Positions 10,488 through 21,859 are shown, counted from the first letter of the stretch. The stretch: 64,000 bases of DNA from Strigamia acuminata (GCA_949358305.1 OX442314.1:38227211-38291210), one strand, 5' to 3'. Notes: generated by a model from the sequence alone, not told the origin. Numbers and translations are program-made.

Positions 10488-13400
10488 CTATGTCTTGGCT
10501 CGCGGAACGCGAGATCTCAAGTTGTACTTTGACTTTCGCGAAGTACAATCCAACTTGTTTAGATTGTCATCAGCATCGTCTCCAATGTCAGATGAGTTAT
10601 ATACTTCATTGTTTGAAATTTTCTCTTTTTCTAAAAACATTTCCTTTTCTAGATTTTCATCAAGAGAAACATTTTCAAGTCGCTGGTTTATTTCATCGAC
10701 TTCGTTATTTTTGAGTTTCGATTTTTTACTCGATTCCGTGTTTTCGACAGGAATTTTGGATAATTTAGCATCATCCAAGGTATTAACAATATTCTTTGTT
10801 TTTTGACCCACTTCCTCCCCTTCCAGCCAAATTTCTTGGTTGAAAACGGGAAAGTACGGCATTAATTCAGTGCCGTGAACAGCTGGATAAATTTTATTAT
10901 CACTCAGCCGTCGAAGTTGAAAGGCGCCTCCTTGTAACCTTTTGATAATTACATAAGGCCCATTCCTTTTCGGTGAAATGCCTGCTGCTATTCCTTTAGC
11001 GGCATTTGAGAGAATATGAGACTCTCGCCAGACTAAATCATTTTGTCTGAAGTTGTCGAATTTCTTATCTGATTTTTCAGCTTCGACACGGCGTCTCAAA
11101 TCTAAGACGTGAGACATCATATGCTGATACGTCTCTGCAATTATTGTTTCTAATTTCTGAACATATAAATGCGGATTTTTTGGATCAATGACTAAAATTC
11201 CTTCCGGAATTCTTGGATCCCAAGGAATTCTTAATTCTCGGAAAAAATTTAAGAAAGCAGGAGAATAATCTCTGCCTCTTGTTACAGTTGTTCTCAAACT
11301 GAATGCAAATTCGCGTAGATACTCATCCCATTGGTCATGAATATCTAAATAAATCGAAACTAAATATTTAATATCTCGATTGGTTCTCTCCACAGGATTG
11401 CTTTGTGGATGATAAATCGATGTCGGTGTTCGCGACATGTCGAATTTTTTGCAAAATTCTTTATAGACCTGTGATCGAAATTGTGGTCCATTATCACTTA
11501 TGATTTGTCTCGGAAATCCGAAAGTCATTGATAAGTGATAAATTGTGTTGGCAACTTTTATTGCCGTTGGATTACACATTGGAAATAATTCGGGCCAATG
11601 TGTAGCGACATCTACGATGACGCAAATGTGGGTATTGTTTTTTCTGGTTCTTGGTTTGGGACCAGACAAATCCACACTGAGGCAGTCAAATGGTCCAAAT
11701 GGTCCAATTTGAGCGCCTTCAATTTCGGTCTTTGATCTCGGCTTACATGCCTGACATCCTTGACAATGTTGAATAAAACGTGTAATATCACGTTTCATAC
11801 CTTTCCAGGTATAAACTCTTCGAGTTCGGTACATTGTCCTCGCAATGCCTGGGTGGCCGGACAGTGGATGTCCGTGCATCAACCAAATGATTTTATAAAT
11901 CAATTTTCTTGGCACAACAACTTTAAGTGCCCTACCATCCTCTCCCAATTCATCGGTGGAGGTAGGATGATAATGGAGTAGCATATCTTCTTCAATGAGA
12001 TAAGTACTCGCGTGTCTTTCAAAGTTTCTTCTTTGAAGACGAGTTACTATGTAACTTGGATATTGCTTGTTTAGCAAGTAATTGCGAATATGTTGGCAAA
12101 ATTCGTCTGCTTTTTGCGCTGCAATAATGTCATCTCTCGTTGGAGGATCACATTCTAATTGCTTCGCAATTTTAGCTGCAAATGCTTTAATTAAAACATT
12201 TGTTGTTGGCAGCTCGAATTTTTTAGCCATCATAGCTCTTAATTCGACGTCAGGGGTTCCTGACGGATCATGCATGTTAATACAAAAATTAATTAATGCT
12301 TGATCGTCGTCATTAACTATTATTGACTTGGGTAATTCGTTCAATTTTCCCATTTGCCAACTTCGGCAAGGAGATGGACAATATGATAATAAATCATCAT
12401 TATCGCCATCGTCTTCTGGTTCGTCAGGTGCGCTGACAGGTGCACGTGACAATGCGTCTGCTATTACATTTAGCGGACCTTTGACGTATTGTATTTCGAA
12501 CGAATACGCCATCAGCTCCATTTGCCAACGAGCTAATCTGCCCGACGGGTCAGATAACGACATCAACCACTTAAGTGCTTGGTGATCCGTTTGTACAGTG
12601 AATGTAGTGTACTCTAAGTATGGGCGAAATTTGCGTAATCCCCATACTACTGCGAGACATTCTAATTCTGTCACAGTATAATTCTTTTCAGCGGGTTGCA
12701 AGCTTCTGCTTGCATACACGCATGGCATTTCGACTTCTTGGCCATCCACATTTTTCTTTTGTGTAAGGGCTGCACCCAACCCTTGTTTACTGGCGTCAGT
12801 ATGAACAATAAATGGCATGTACAAGTCAGGCATCTTCATTGTTTCAGCATTCGTAAGCAGGTCTTTTATTGCGTCGAATGCTGCTTGATGATGCAGTTCC
12901 CAATCGAACTCCGCATCTTTCTTCAAGAGTGGCCTTAGTGGTTCTGCCACTGTGGCCAAATTCTTGATTAGGCGGTGAAAGAAATTCACCATGCCTAGAA
13001 ATCTTTGTAATTCCTTAAGATTGGTAGGAGCAGGAAATTGCGTAATTGCAGCGACTTTTTTAGGGTCTACTGCAAGTCCTTCTACTCCTACTTTGTAGCC
13101 TAGAAAAATTAATTCCTTTCTACAGAGATGCGTCTTGCCAGGGTGCGCATGTAAATTAGCTTCTGCCAATTTTTTAAACACTATATCTAAATGTTTAATG
13201 TGTTCTTCGAACGATTTGGATACAACAATTATGTCATCCAAATATGCCCATGCAAATTTTCTGTAAACGTCACCCAAAACTTTTTCCATTAATTCTTGGA
13301 AGGTAGTTGGTGCGTTTACTAATCCGAAAGGCATGACTAAAAACATTAGTCTTCCCATTGGGCTCCAGAAGGCAGTTTTTTCTCTGTCTTCAGGTCGCAA

Positions 13401-14740
13401 TTCTATCTGCCAATATCCCTTGGTCAGATCTATAGTACTGACCCATTCGAATTCTCCGATTTCTCGCAGAATTTCCTCAATTGTTGGCATTTGAGGTGGG
13501 TTGTACTTAGTATGTGTATTGATGGGGCGAAAATCAATGCACAAGCGTGGGTCGTTTCCTGGTCGCATGACTAGGACTGGCCTCATTCCGTAATCGCCTT
13601 CAGCTTTGACGACTACGCCTTTGTCAATCATGTCTTGACAAAGTTGTCTGATTATTTCCCTTTTTTGAGGGTTTATGCTCTTAAAGGGGACACGGATGGG
13701 TTTCTCCGTGTCAAGCTCAATTTTGTGCTTAACCAGGTGTGTTTTACCTGGATCTTTAGAAATAATCCTTTTATGTTTGGATAACATCTTTTCTAATAAT
13801 TTGGATTGCTCCAAATTTAAGTTAGCTTCTTTGACTAACTTTTGGATGAAATTCTCTTCATCAATTTTGCTTTGAGTTACACTTGCAGCGTAAGCTTTTG
13901 CAAAGGTCACAAATGAGGAATCGGGTTCCTCTATTTTCTCCAAATAACGATCCAGCAACGCTTGTGGAATGTAGGGTAAATCTGCATCCATAGGTTGCGT
14001 GAAATTCCAAGACATCGTCTGTGGATTAGGTTGGATTTTTAATTTATTCATAAAATCGCAACCCAATAGTACCATTGGATACTTATTTGGTATTACGATG
14101 AACGGATGACGTAACGTGCCATGTGTCCATCGAAATGAAAGATGGATGGTTCCATCTGGAGTGACTTCTTCACTTGCCGTCGTAACTCTGACACCAGGTC
14201 CGATAGGTCGTAGATATTTTTCTAGACCTAATTGATTAATAACTGAAGTGGCTAGGAAGCTTTTATTTGCTCCTGAGTCCAACATTCCGGTTATTACACC
14301 TTTTAACGTTTCTAACTTTAACGTCGGAAGGTCTTGGCTGTTTGGTATTCCAGCCACTTTGCACTCAAACTTGCGCAATTTATGAGGAATTGTAATTGGA
14401 GGCTCCAAAGGCAATTCATCTAATAACTCATTGGTATCAAGAGTTGTAGTTGCAAATAACTTAATGCATTCCTCAATTCCAGGTGTCTCTGGAACTGAGC
14501 TTGGTCTATCGTCTTTAACTTCGACTTTATCTTGAATATTGGAAGTGTCTTCTTCAGTCGGGGTTTCGCCGACAATCTCCTTTTTTACATCAAGAGATCC
14601 ATTTTCTTTTAGTTCAGTTTGACGAATTAATTCATCAATAGCTTCTCCAACATCTTCCATTATCTTCAGATTTTCATTCTCTGATTCCGATTTCGGAGGT
14701 GACGCAGCGTCCACTAGACCTGATGGATCTGCGTCTACAA
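10488..14740 (-). CDS. pol: Pol polyprotein of the gypsy element (PR-RT-RNase H-IN)
   Basis: About 1,415 residues, made by -1 frameshifting from gag; the frame is open upstream to the slippery site and has no ATG there (first long-frame codon GTG at 14714). Aspartic protease motif MLDSGANKSF near residue 146 (counted from the GTG). Reverse transcriptase follows from about 330, with LCIDFRPIN, MPFGLVNAPTTFQ and the catalytic YLDD near 491. RNase H has HTDASKQGLGAAL. Integrase has an HHCC finger (HGHPLSGHPG ... CQGCQAC) and a D,D,E core (SVDLSGP, ISDNGPQF, NPVERTNRDIK), then a C-terminal GPYVI region. The last ~100 residues are acidic and low-complexity. No internal stop is seen, so the enzyme set looks intact. 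Confidence 0.95.
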
Positions 14741-17700
14741 GTTTTTTCGAAACATGTCAGTTATGATCTTGACTGCTTTTTCAAACTCAGCTGTTGACAC
14801 TGGTTTGTCCTTTTTAGAGGAAGGGCAGTCTTTTTGCCAATGCCCTAATTTTTTGCATAAATTGCATGGATCAGTGGCAGGCGATTTCTTTTTCGTTGCT
14901 GCTGGCGAGGCAGAACGAGAACGAGCGTCAGACCGGCGCTCTGGCGACACCGCGGGTGATTTTGAATTCCTTTCGGTATTCACCTTTGATGCGTCAAATG
15001 AAACATTTTTTGGTTTCATTTTTGGCTTCCATTTGCCTGCAACGGGGTTATTTTTTGCTAACAGCGCCGCTGCTTTGGCTAATAAAGCCAACGTCTCATC
15101 TCCTGCTTCCTCCTCCTCTTCAGCTTCTTCAGCTTCAGACGACGGAGTTTCAGCTCCAGTTATATTTGCATGTAACTTAGGAACTGAATGAGGATTTTTG
15201 ACGTCCTTTTTGGAAGATTCTTTTTTCGAACTCTTCTCATCCACTTCGTCTAGAAAGTCTTCGTAACTAGGTGGCTGCAACAATTTCAAACCATTAAAGG
15301 TTTCATTGTTTTGCTCAGCGAGTCTTTTCTCTCGCTTTAAGTACGCTGACCTTTCGCTTTCTGTAAGGTAAGCTTTGTACTTTTCGTCAATGCGCAATTG
15401 ATTGACTTCCATGAACTCGTTTAACTCGGAGAATTTCCCCGGGTCGGGAGCGTCCGACATCATCAGAATATTTTTACTATATTCTGTGAGGCCAGCTCTA
15501 AACTGATCATCTGCTGTTGCATCAGTAACAGCATGTGGCATTCTGCCAAGCAGATTCTCTGCTCTTAGCATGTACGAATGTAAGCTTTCGCCTTTTCGTT
15601 GCTTAAGACATCTCCAGAGCGTTTTGATGTCTTCGCTCGATTCACCAAATTTAAACATAAATTGTTTAACGAAGTCATCCCACTTCGTGAAGTCTTTCCT
15701 GCGAAACCACTCCTTGACACCGCCAACTAGTATTCTTGGTACTAGATGGGCCAATGCACCTTCACAGCTAAAACTGTGAACTTTGCCTAGTTCAAATATT
15801 TCCAGCAAGAGGTTTGACCCTGCTTGCCAATTTCCATTATAGGCATGTGGGATAACTCGATCCCATCTAATGAACTTTTCATCTGTTGTTTGATGAGTCC
15901 ATTTATCAGAAGTAAATTCACTTATTTTTTGCAAAATAATTTTATCCCTTCTGCTTTTTCGCTGTTGTTGAGCATTTTGCCTCAACAACTGGTCAATCTC
16001 ATCTTTCGTGTAGAAATCGGGTCTTTGAGTTCTACTACGTGTTCTGTGACGAGATCGCCCTCTCACACTGGGACGTGAGGAATCTGTATCTGACGCAGAT
16101 TCATGATTCGGATTTGGCGGCGGATCAGGGTCCGGAGGATCGTCGCCATCTGGCGGACGACGGTCTCCATTTGGTGGTCCCCTTCCATTTCGATTGCCAT
16201 TCGAATTGTGGTCACGTGAGTGGCCACCTCCATGTCCATCTGAACTATTTCCACCTGGTGGGTCACCACCTGGCGGATTTCCACGGTATCTCGGCCCATC
16301 ACGGATGTCGTTGTGACAATCTCGTTTTGGTGAGCCTTCTCGCGGATTATCGTGTGACCGTCCACGATCGTGTGGTTTCTCACGTTCTTTATTCTTTTTC
16401 GCCAGCAATCCAATTAATTGGTCACTATTGCTAAAGAATCTATCCGAATTTTGCGGAACTTTTGGGGAATGATATTCGGTCGGGTCGGGTTGTCGCTTTC
16501 TCTTTTTGCGACTGTGATGACTATTACGGCTTCCACGACTACTGCGTGAGTCATCGCTGTCAGTCCAACTTGATTGTCGACTGACTTTTGGTTTAGCTGA
16601 TGTTAAATCAATCAACTCAGGTGATTTGGAAGCACCTTTTTGCAAAACTGGGGCTGGCTTTGCAAAATTATCTTCGCCACAAACGTCTTGTACTTTTTGT
16701 ACGACTACTGCAAAGTTTTCTTGTACCGTCAATAGATCTGCGCGAAGAATCTCGTTTTCACGAGCTTGCGCAGCTAAGTCGGCACGTAATAACTGCTCTG
16801 CAGTACTTTGACTTTTGGCGGCTTGACCAGCATCAATTACAGACTGCTGTCGAGCGAGAAATACTTCGTTTTCTCGTTGTGCTAATCTCTTAGCTCTTGC
16901 TGCTTGTTCTACAGCATAATTCTCGTAATTTCGAGAACATGAGGGGATTATTTCCCTCGCTCGAACTGGGGCGGTTAGTTCGGCAGTCATTAAATTTGTG
17001 TTGGCTTCTCGCAGATTTGCGTTAGCCAATCTCAAATTTTCATTAGCAATTTCTAAATCTTTTTGGGCTTGATTTAGTTGCTCGAGCCTTTGTTGTTGCT
17101 CTTCGTCAGTAATTAGCCAGGAAGCTTTTTCCTGCTCTAATTGTAACAACTTAACATGGTCATTCGCACGTTGTTGTTTTAGTTCGGCATTTTGCTGATG
17201 CATTTCTGCACGCATTCGCTCGAACTCTGCTTGCAAGCTTGTTCTGACGATTTCAACGTCTTTTTGACTTTGTTTGCGAACCATAGCTTTGTGGATTTGT
17301 TCCACAGTCATTTCGCTAGTGACTATTACTCCCTCGAGCCTAGCTTGCTCACGGAGTGCGTCCATCATGGTAACACGCACGGGAGAATGAGAAACTTCCA
17401 TATTGGAGTTCTCAGAATCTTGTTGTGCTGCACCTTGAACCGGTGATGAAGTCAGCGAGTGCTCTGCACTTGATGATTGAATTCGTAAATTCAAATCATC
17501 GTTTTGCGACTTGGAACGGCCACTTCCAGTTGGATTTTTTAAGTCCAACTGGCCGCTGGGCGGGGATGGCTGTTGTCGCTCCAACGCTTGCGTGAATTCA
17601 TTCACGATTAACTGTGCCGAGTTACAGTTAGCTGTTTGATCCATAGTTTCAAACAGTTCTTGTGACTCAGTCACTTCTTGATCCACGGCTGGTAGATCGA

Positions 17701-17758
17701 TCGCCACTCGTCTCTTCGCTGGTCTGCCTCTCGGTCTCTTTTCGCCTGGAGTCGCCAT
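14735..17758 (-). CDS. gag: Gag polyprotein of the gypsy element, with AT-hook and coiled coil
   Basis: 1,007 residues from a true ATG at 17758. Residues 7-17 (KRPRGRPAKRR) match the AT-hook DNA-binding motif. About 140-360 is a long Q/E/A/L/R coiled-coil region. About 395-425 is RS- and KKRKR-rich and could act as a nuclear signal. About 480-570 is Gly/Pro/Asp-rich and disordered. Capsid-like sequence follows at about 600-810 (KEWFRRKDFTKWDDFVKQF, LKQRKGESLHSYM). An acidic run comes near 880 and a CCHC zinc knuckle (CNLCKKLGHWQKDC) at 965-978. Typical gypsy gags are 300-500 residues; the N-terminal 500 residues are extra. It ends in the slippery site that leads into pol. Confidence 0.93.
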   Translation of the reverse strand: MATPGEKRPRGRPAKRRVAIDLPAVDQEVTESQELFETMDQTANCNSAQLIVNEFTQALERQQPSPPSGQLDLKNPTGSGRSKSQNDDLNLRIQSSSAEHSLTSSPVQGAAQQDSENSNMEVSHSPVRVTMMDALREQARLEGVIVTSEMTVEQIHKAMVRKQSQKDVEIVRTSLQAEFERMRAEMHQQNAELKQQRANDHVKLLQLEQEKASWLITDEEQQQRLEQLNQAQKDLEIANENLRLANANLREANTNLMTAELTAPVRAREIIPSCSRNYENYAVEQAARAKRLAQRENEVFLARQQSVIDAGQAAKSQSTAEQLLRADLAAQARENEILRADLLTVQENFAVVVQKVQDVCGEDNFAKPAPVLQKGASKSPELIDLTSAKPKVSRQSSWTDSDDSRSSRGSRNSHHSRKKRKRQPDPTEYHSPKVPQNSDRFFSNSDQLIGLLAKKNKEREKPHDRGRSHDNPREGSPKRDCHNDIRDGPRYRGNPPGGDPPGGNSSDGHGGGHSRDHNSNGNRNGRGPPNGDRRPPDGDDPPDPDPPPNPNHESASDTDSSRPSVRGRSRHRTRSRTQRPDFYTKDEIDQLLRQNAQQQRKSRRDKIILQKISEFTSDKWTHQTTDEKFIRWDRVIPHAYNGNWQAGSNLLLEIFELGKVHSFSCEGALAHLVPRILVGGVKEWFRRKDFTKWDDFVKQFMFKFGESSEDIKTLWRCLKQRKGESLHSYMLRAENLLGRMPHAVTDATADDQFRAGLTEYSKNILMMSDAPDPGKFSELNEFMEVNQLRIDEKYKAYLTESERSAYLKREKRLAEQNNETFNGLKLLQPPSYEDFLDEVDEKSSKKESSKKDVKNPHSVPKLHANITGAETPSSEAEEAEEEEEAGDETLALLAKAAALLAKNNPVAGKWKPKMKPKNVSFDASKVNTERNSKSPAVSPERRSDARSRSASPAATKKKSPATDPCNLCKKLGHWQKDCPSSKKDKPVSTAEFEKAVKIITDMFRKNL
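14741..14747 (-). promoter_or_regulatory. -1 ribosomal frameshift slippery site A AAA AAC
   Basis: On the minus strand, gag codons read CGA AAA AAC TTG TAG. The heptamer A AAA AAC fits X XXY YYZ, and a -1 shift puts the ribosome in the pol frame just before the gag stop at 14735-14737. A AAA AAC is a known efficient retroviral slippery sequence. I did not fold the downstream RNA for a pseudoknot. Confidence 0.8.
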
Positions 17759-17852
17759 TTTTCAAATGAAGACAAAGAAAGGATAGAGAAGAAAGATAAG
17801 CAAGATAAAAATGGCGGGTAAATTTTAAACTATCAAAATTTATACAATGACT

Positions 17853-17870
17853 ATCCCGGACGGGCCCCCA
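17853..17870 (-). other. Primer binding site, tRNA-Pro
   Basis: The minus strand reads TGGGGGCCCGTCCGGGAT, two bases inside the 5' LTR. It differs at one base from the classic retroviral proline PBS TGGGGGCTCGTCCGGGAT. Confidence 0.88.
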
Positions 17871-17872
17871 CG

Positions 17873-18831
17873 TGCTGCGATCCGGGTTTTTATCCACTTA
17901 ATTTCTAATAAATTAAGCAGAAACCGCAGGTGAATGCTATAAAAGACTTACAATCGGCGGCCTTAAATTATCTAGGGGTTAAGTTTAAGGAAAAGAAATA
18001 AAAAGACAGTTTTATTAATAAAAATCACAAATATGTATTTATTCGTTTAAATTACAATGACTAGTTAAAAATATCACAATGGCGACAAGTCGCGAAATGA
18101 AATGAGCGGGAACAATGGAAGGGCTTGCAACGACTGTTGCAAGCTACAAAGCGCTAAAATGGCGCTTAAACAACACACAGTTGTTAGGCGAAGGCGAATT
18201 GTCTTCGTTTGCTGAACTCACGAACGATGGTCGAAGACGATGGTTCTCGTGGGCTCCTTCTACGGCTCGTGCGACGGCTCGGCGGCGGTGGTTGACGGCT
18301 GTAGGCGTCCGGCTCTCGTACGATGGCGGTGGCTGTCGTTCGCGCGGCAGCGACGGCGATGGTTCACGATCGTCGGGAAACTTCTTCTTCTCGTTTGCTG
18401 GAATTAGCTACGGCTAATTCAAGCAGAATTGCTGGCTTTGTGCTTTGGGTGGCACAAAGATAGCAGGTGAAACTGAGTTACAACGGTCCTCTATCAATAC
18501 GTATTGTCGGAGCAGATATCGCAGTGATGTTGAGGTTGTTGTTGTATTTTTCAGAGTCCCGATTTGAGCCAAGACGCGAGCCCAGCACGCTTCAATATTG
18601 CGCAGAAAACCTGCGCACTTAGCTCAAATGGGTGCAACTAGTGGTTATTACACCATATTGCACCATAACGGCTAATAACCGTTTTCACCCCGGACAACCT
18701 GGGGTGATATGTGCCTAGAGAGGATTTCTCCCCTCGGTCACATGATCTGACTTGGCGTGTGCCACAGTCAAATTAATTAGAAGATAATTAATTTAATCTT
18801 CTAAGTTGGTGAATATTTTGAGATCACCACA
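17873..18831 (-). repeat. 5' LTR of the gypsy element
   Basis: 959 bp with TG...CA ends, read by eye as the same as 6492-7450. Followed in element sense by two bases and the tRNA-Pro PBS. No clear TATA box was seen in element orientation; a CTATAAAAG sequence near one end is on the opposite strand. Confidence 0.95.
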
Positions 18832-18960
18832 ATTATCGTACATTTTTTTGCTTAAACGTGCATTTTTTCACTTTTACATGTAAGTTAGGCGTAAAATGCA
18901 TTATAAATATACATTTTTTAAAACCTAAATACGGTGTGCATTTTTTAAAGCCTATACAGA
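18832..18960. repeat. Right part of the minisatellite interrupted by the gypsy element
   Basis: Begins with the ATTA target duplication, then TGCATTTTTT-containing units that decay within about 130 bp. Confidence 0.7.
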
Positions 18961-19917
18961 ATTAGGAATGAAGAAACTGGAATTTAAATTTTGCCATAAC
19001 AATAATTGTGAAAATTAAGAATTTGAAAGTGTTTTTGTAAAATGTTGTTTTCTTGATTTTATTGATTTTATTGATTCGGTTTTAAAGTTAATAGTGTTTG
19101 ATAATGTTTAATGCATAATTGTTTCTGTTTAGTATTTGACCTTTGATTGTTCATGAATTTGGTGTGATGACCCACATTTGAATATGACGCGGATGACGAA
19201 ATTAGCATATTTTAACGTGTCATGAATATTTGGAATTTTCCTTTGTTTTATTTTAATCTTTTAATCTGTATTCTAAAAACGAATAAAATACCAGTGTAAA
19301 CTTTGTAACCAGATCGAGTGGACGTTGTCAAATGCTGACACTAGTTCTCAATTTTAAGTAGTGAGTTCCAAAGTCCTAGTTGCAAATGATGATTTGAAGT
19401 TGAAAATTTGGTATTTCTTGTAGATTCCAAGATGGCAGTCAGAGTAGAAAATAAAGCACACGCACACAGTTTTGAGTCTAAAGCTATACTGAAGGTTTTA
19501 TTTCACTGGGTGGGGGATATATACAACAGATGCTCCCATTGGTTCAATGGATTCAAACCCAACAGGTGGGTGTAATTAAAGATGGAGACACATTCCAAAC
19601 TTGGAGGTGTCTCCGAGGTTATCTCTGGGGTCACAGACCTCAATTTGAGTGAAAATAAAACCAAATACAATAAAACAAGTAAAAACGTTATTTGGAATAT
19701 TTAAAATAATGGAAATACAAAAAACACTTTTAGCAACTACAAAATTAATGTAAGAATAAAGAGTTTCAACAAAATAGATTTAAGCAATTTAGTAAATAAA
19801 AAACACACAAATTGTACACTTAAGGTATTTAAAAATCACAATATAAAATGCACAAAATAGTAAAACACAATAATTCAAAAAATAGACAAACATGTAATTT
19901 GTAAAACCACACGGTTT
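18961..19917. other. No coding sequence; probable BEL/Pao LTR in the right part
   Basis: A/T-rich and without a convincing ORF. About 19440-19917 lies directly 3' (minus sense) of a BEL/Pao integrase tail. The sequence after that stop, GCCGCCGCAGTGTGAAAACC, looks like a polypurine-tract/LTR-start junction. The far LTR boundary could not be fixed. Confidence 0.35.
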
Positions 19918-20170
19918 TCACACTGCGGCGGCCAAACTGGAACTTCCCACTTCCAAATGGACAAGGCGTTGTATTGGGCGCCTCAACTTTCCTCCGTCTG
20001 AAGTTATCACTTCGCAGGAACGAATTTTTCCATCTCTGCCCAGACGCACCTCTGTAATTCGAGCCATTTTCCATTTGAGGCGAGGTTTGCAAAGTTCTTC
20101 AACTAGCACCACATCATTCACTTTAAGTTCAGTCGAATTCGGTTTAGATGAATAGTTTTTAAGTTCTTGC
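19918..20170 (-). pseudogene. BEL/Pao retrotransposon integrase C-terminus, cut by the assembly gap
   Basis: About 83 codons before the gap match the C-terminal domain that follows BEL/Pao integrases: LKVNDVVLVEE, then KWKMARITEVRLGRDGKIRS, then LRRPIQRLVHLEV. The frame is open and ends in a stop at 19918, so this end may be intact. The upstream part would lie in or beyond the 200-N gap, but the sequence on the other side is unrelated. Confidence 0.8.
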
Positions 20171-20370
20171 NNNNNNNNNNNNNNNNNNNNNNNNNNNNNN
20201 NNNNNNNNNNNNNNNNNNNNNNNNNNNNNNNNNNNNNNNNNNNNNNNNNNNNNNNNNNNNNNNNNNNNNNNNNNNNNNNNNNNNNNNNNNNNNNNNNNNN
20301 NNNNNNNNNNNNNNNNNNNNNNNNNNNNNNNNNNNNNNNNNNNNNNNNNNNNNNNNNNNNNNNNNNNNNN
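20171..20370. other. Assembly gap, 200 N
   Basis: Exactly 200 N, probably a fixed-size placeholder. The left flank is BEL/Pao on the minus strand and the right flank is an R2-like fragment on the plus strand. Confidence 0.99.
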
Positions 20371-20950
20371 GCAGTGGTGCCGTCTGATATACAGAGGTGC
20401 AGAAAAACTTTTCAAAGTCGCGCAGGTTTGGGCCAACACAAATGGCATGAACATCCAGCCATAAGGAACGTATATACGACGGCCCGGCCAGCGTGGTCCT
20501 AAAAAGGGTGAAAACTCTTCGAGGATCTCAGACACGGCGTGTTGGAAAACGTGTGAGATTGTTGAGGAGTTGACAGTGGACATGCTAGAGGCAAGAATCT
20601 GTCCAAGGATCTTAAAAAACAACTGGATTGTCCTAATACCCAAGTCAGACAAAGACACTGCCCAGGCGGTGAACTATAGATCCACTAGTTCTCCGACTTC
20701 TCACCGGCATCATAAGATGAAGGCTGTCGGAGGAAGTTAACGCTTTTATCTCAAACGAAGCCGTTAGCACCGTTAAAATGTCTGATACGCTTGCGGAAGT
20801 GCTGATAGATATTAGCAAGGTATTCGGCACTGTGCTGCATTGGTTGATAAAAAAGACGCTGGGTGCGCACGAGGTCCCAGAACCAATGACTAGGTTCATT
20901 ATGGAACCGAGATAGGCTTAGACGGTGCCCCCGCCCGGGTACATATCAAG
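20371..20950 (+). pseudogene. Decayed R2-like non-LTR retrotransposon fragment
   Basis: Just after the gap, CRKTFQSRAGLGQHKWHEHP fits the C2H2 finger typical of R2-type elements (GLG.H....HP). Downstream, in broken frames, IVLIPKSDKDTAQAVNYR matches the reverse-transcriptase IPK..K....YRP motif and VLHWLIKKTLGAHEVPE resembles a later RT block. Multiple stops and frame changes make it a relic. Confidence 0.65.
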
Positions 20951-21003
20951 CTACCCTACACCGATGACTCGGCATATAACTGGGCCCACAAACGAGGAAC
21001 ATC
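20951..21003. other. Short spacer, nothing recognised
   Basis: Links the R2-like relic to the LTR-like block; no feature seen. Confidence 0.3.
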
Positions 21004-21450
21004 TGTGAGTGGCGGTCGGTCGCCTCATGGTCAGGGGAGAACCATGGGCGTTTGGACACCATTCACGATTATACAAAACACAGAGAGACACAGTTTAGGA
21101 TTGATATTCTTTATTGCCATGGTTGTCTAGGGGTTAGAGTGTCGTCGTGTTATCGCCTTAGATGTTGAGTGACCTTTCAGCAACCCAACCCAGACCAACC
21201 GCTGACCACGCTGCCCACGTGGTCAGCGTGGTCGGTTAATCTATACCACGCCGTGCCTCGCAGCACGGCCCAACGGGTCGGCTCAAGTCTCTTCAGACTT
21301 GAGGGCGATCTCGCCAGTTATTGGTATTGCCATCGCGACCGTAATCGCCATCGTCACCTACAGTAGCAATGCGACCAGTCACTCTCGTGGCTGGTGTTGT
21401 TCTGTCCCTCATGGTCAGTCCGGACCTCGTAGGGACTGTTATGTCTATCG
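21004..21450 (-). repeat. LTR-like block (probable solo LTR or fragment), copy 1
   Basis: Shares a start (CTGTGAGTG), CATGGTCAGGGGAG-like sequence and, on the minus strand, CCCCTAGACAAC followed by CAATAAAG with the block at 61603-62290. The AATAAA signal implies minus-strand orientation. It contains no long ORF, and the right end is approximate. Confidence 0.4.
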
Positions 21451-21859
21451 TGATTTGAAGTCATATAATTAGTATGATGTTGATTGGATAATTGAAATTA
21501 TGTATTTGTTTATTTTGATGTACAAAACAATATTCGAACCAACAATAATAACACGCGCATCTGTTGCTATAACGATAAGAACATATATACAAAAATGTAA
21601 ACTCGAGTAAAATTACAAACTAACCAAATTAGCATAAAAAAGAATGCAGTGTTAATAAAGCAACCGAAGAATAAAATACCAGTACACGACCGGGATCGTG
21701 TGGTTTATTCACGCAAAGGAAAACATAACAGGGACCTTGCAGAATCCTCTGTCCTGATTGGCTACAATCAGGACGCAGCTCCGACGGTAAGCCGTAGGAG
21801 CTACTGAGGATCCTCTCTTTACTGTTGCCAGTGCCGACTGGCGGTGGCCAGTTGGTCAC
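21451..21859. other. No gene seen
   Basis: A/T-rich sequence followed by a GC-richer 200 bp with short ORFs only. Confidence 0.3.

Larger units (their letters stand above)
6492..18831 (-). mobile_element. Complete Ty3/gypsy-type LTR retrotransposon with a third gene, 12,340 bp
   Basis: Transcribed right to left. Two 959-bp LTRs (6492-7450 and 17873-18831) start TG and end CA, and I found no difference between them on reading. The target duplication ATTA lies at 6488-6491 and 18832-18835. A tRNA-Pro primer site is at 17853-17870 and a G-rich polypurine tract abuts the 3' LTR at 7451. Gene order is gag, pol (PR-RT-RH-IN), ORF3. PR-RT-RH-IN order, a CCHC gag and a YLDD reverse transcriptase place it in Ty3/gypsy. 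Long open frames and matching LTRs suggest recent insertion and possible activity. At over 12 kb it is larger than typical gypsy elements (5-9 kb), mostly because of ORF3 and the long gag. Confidence 0.95.
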
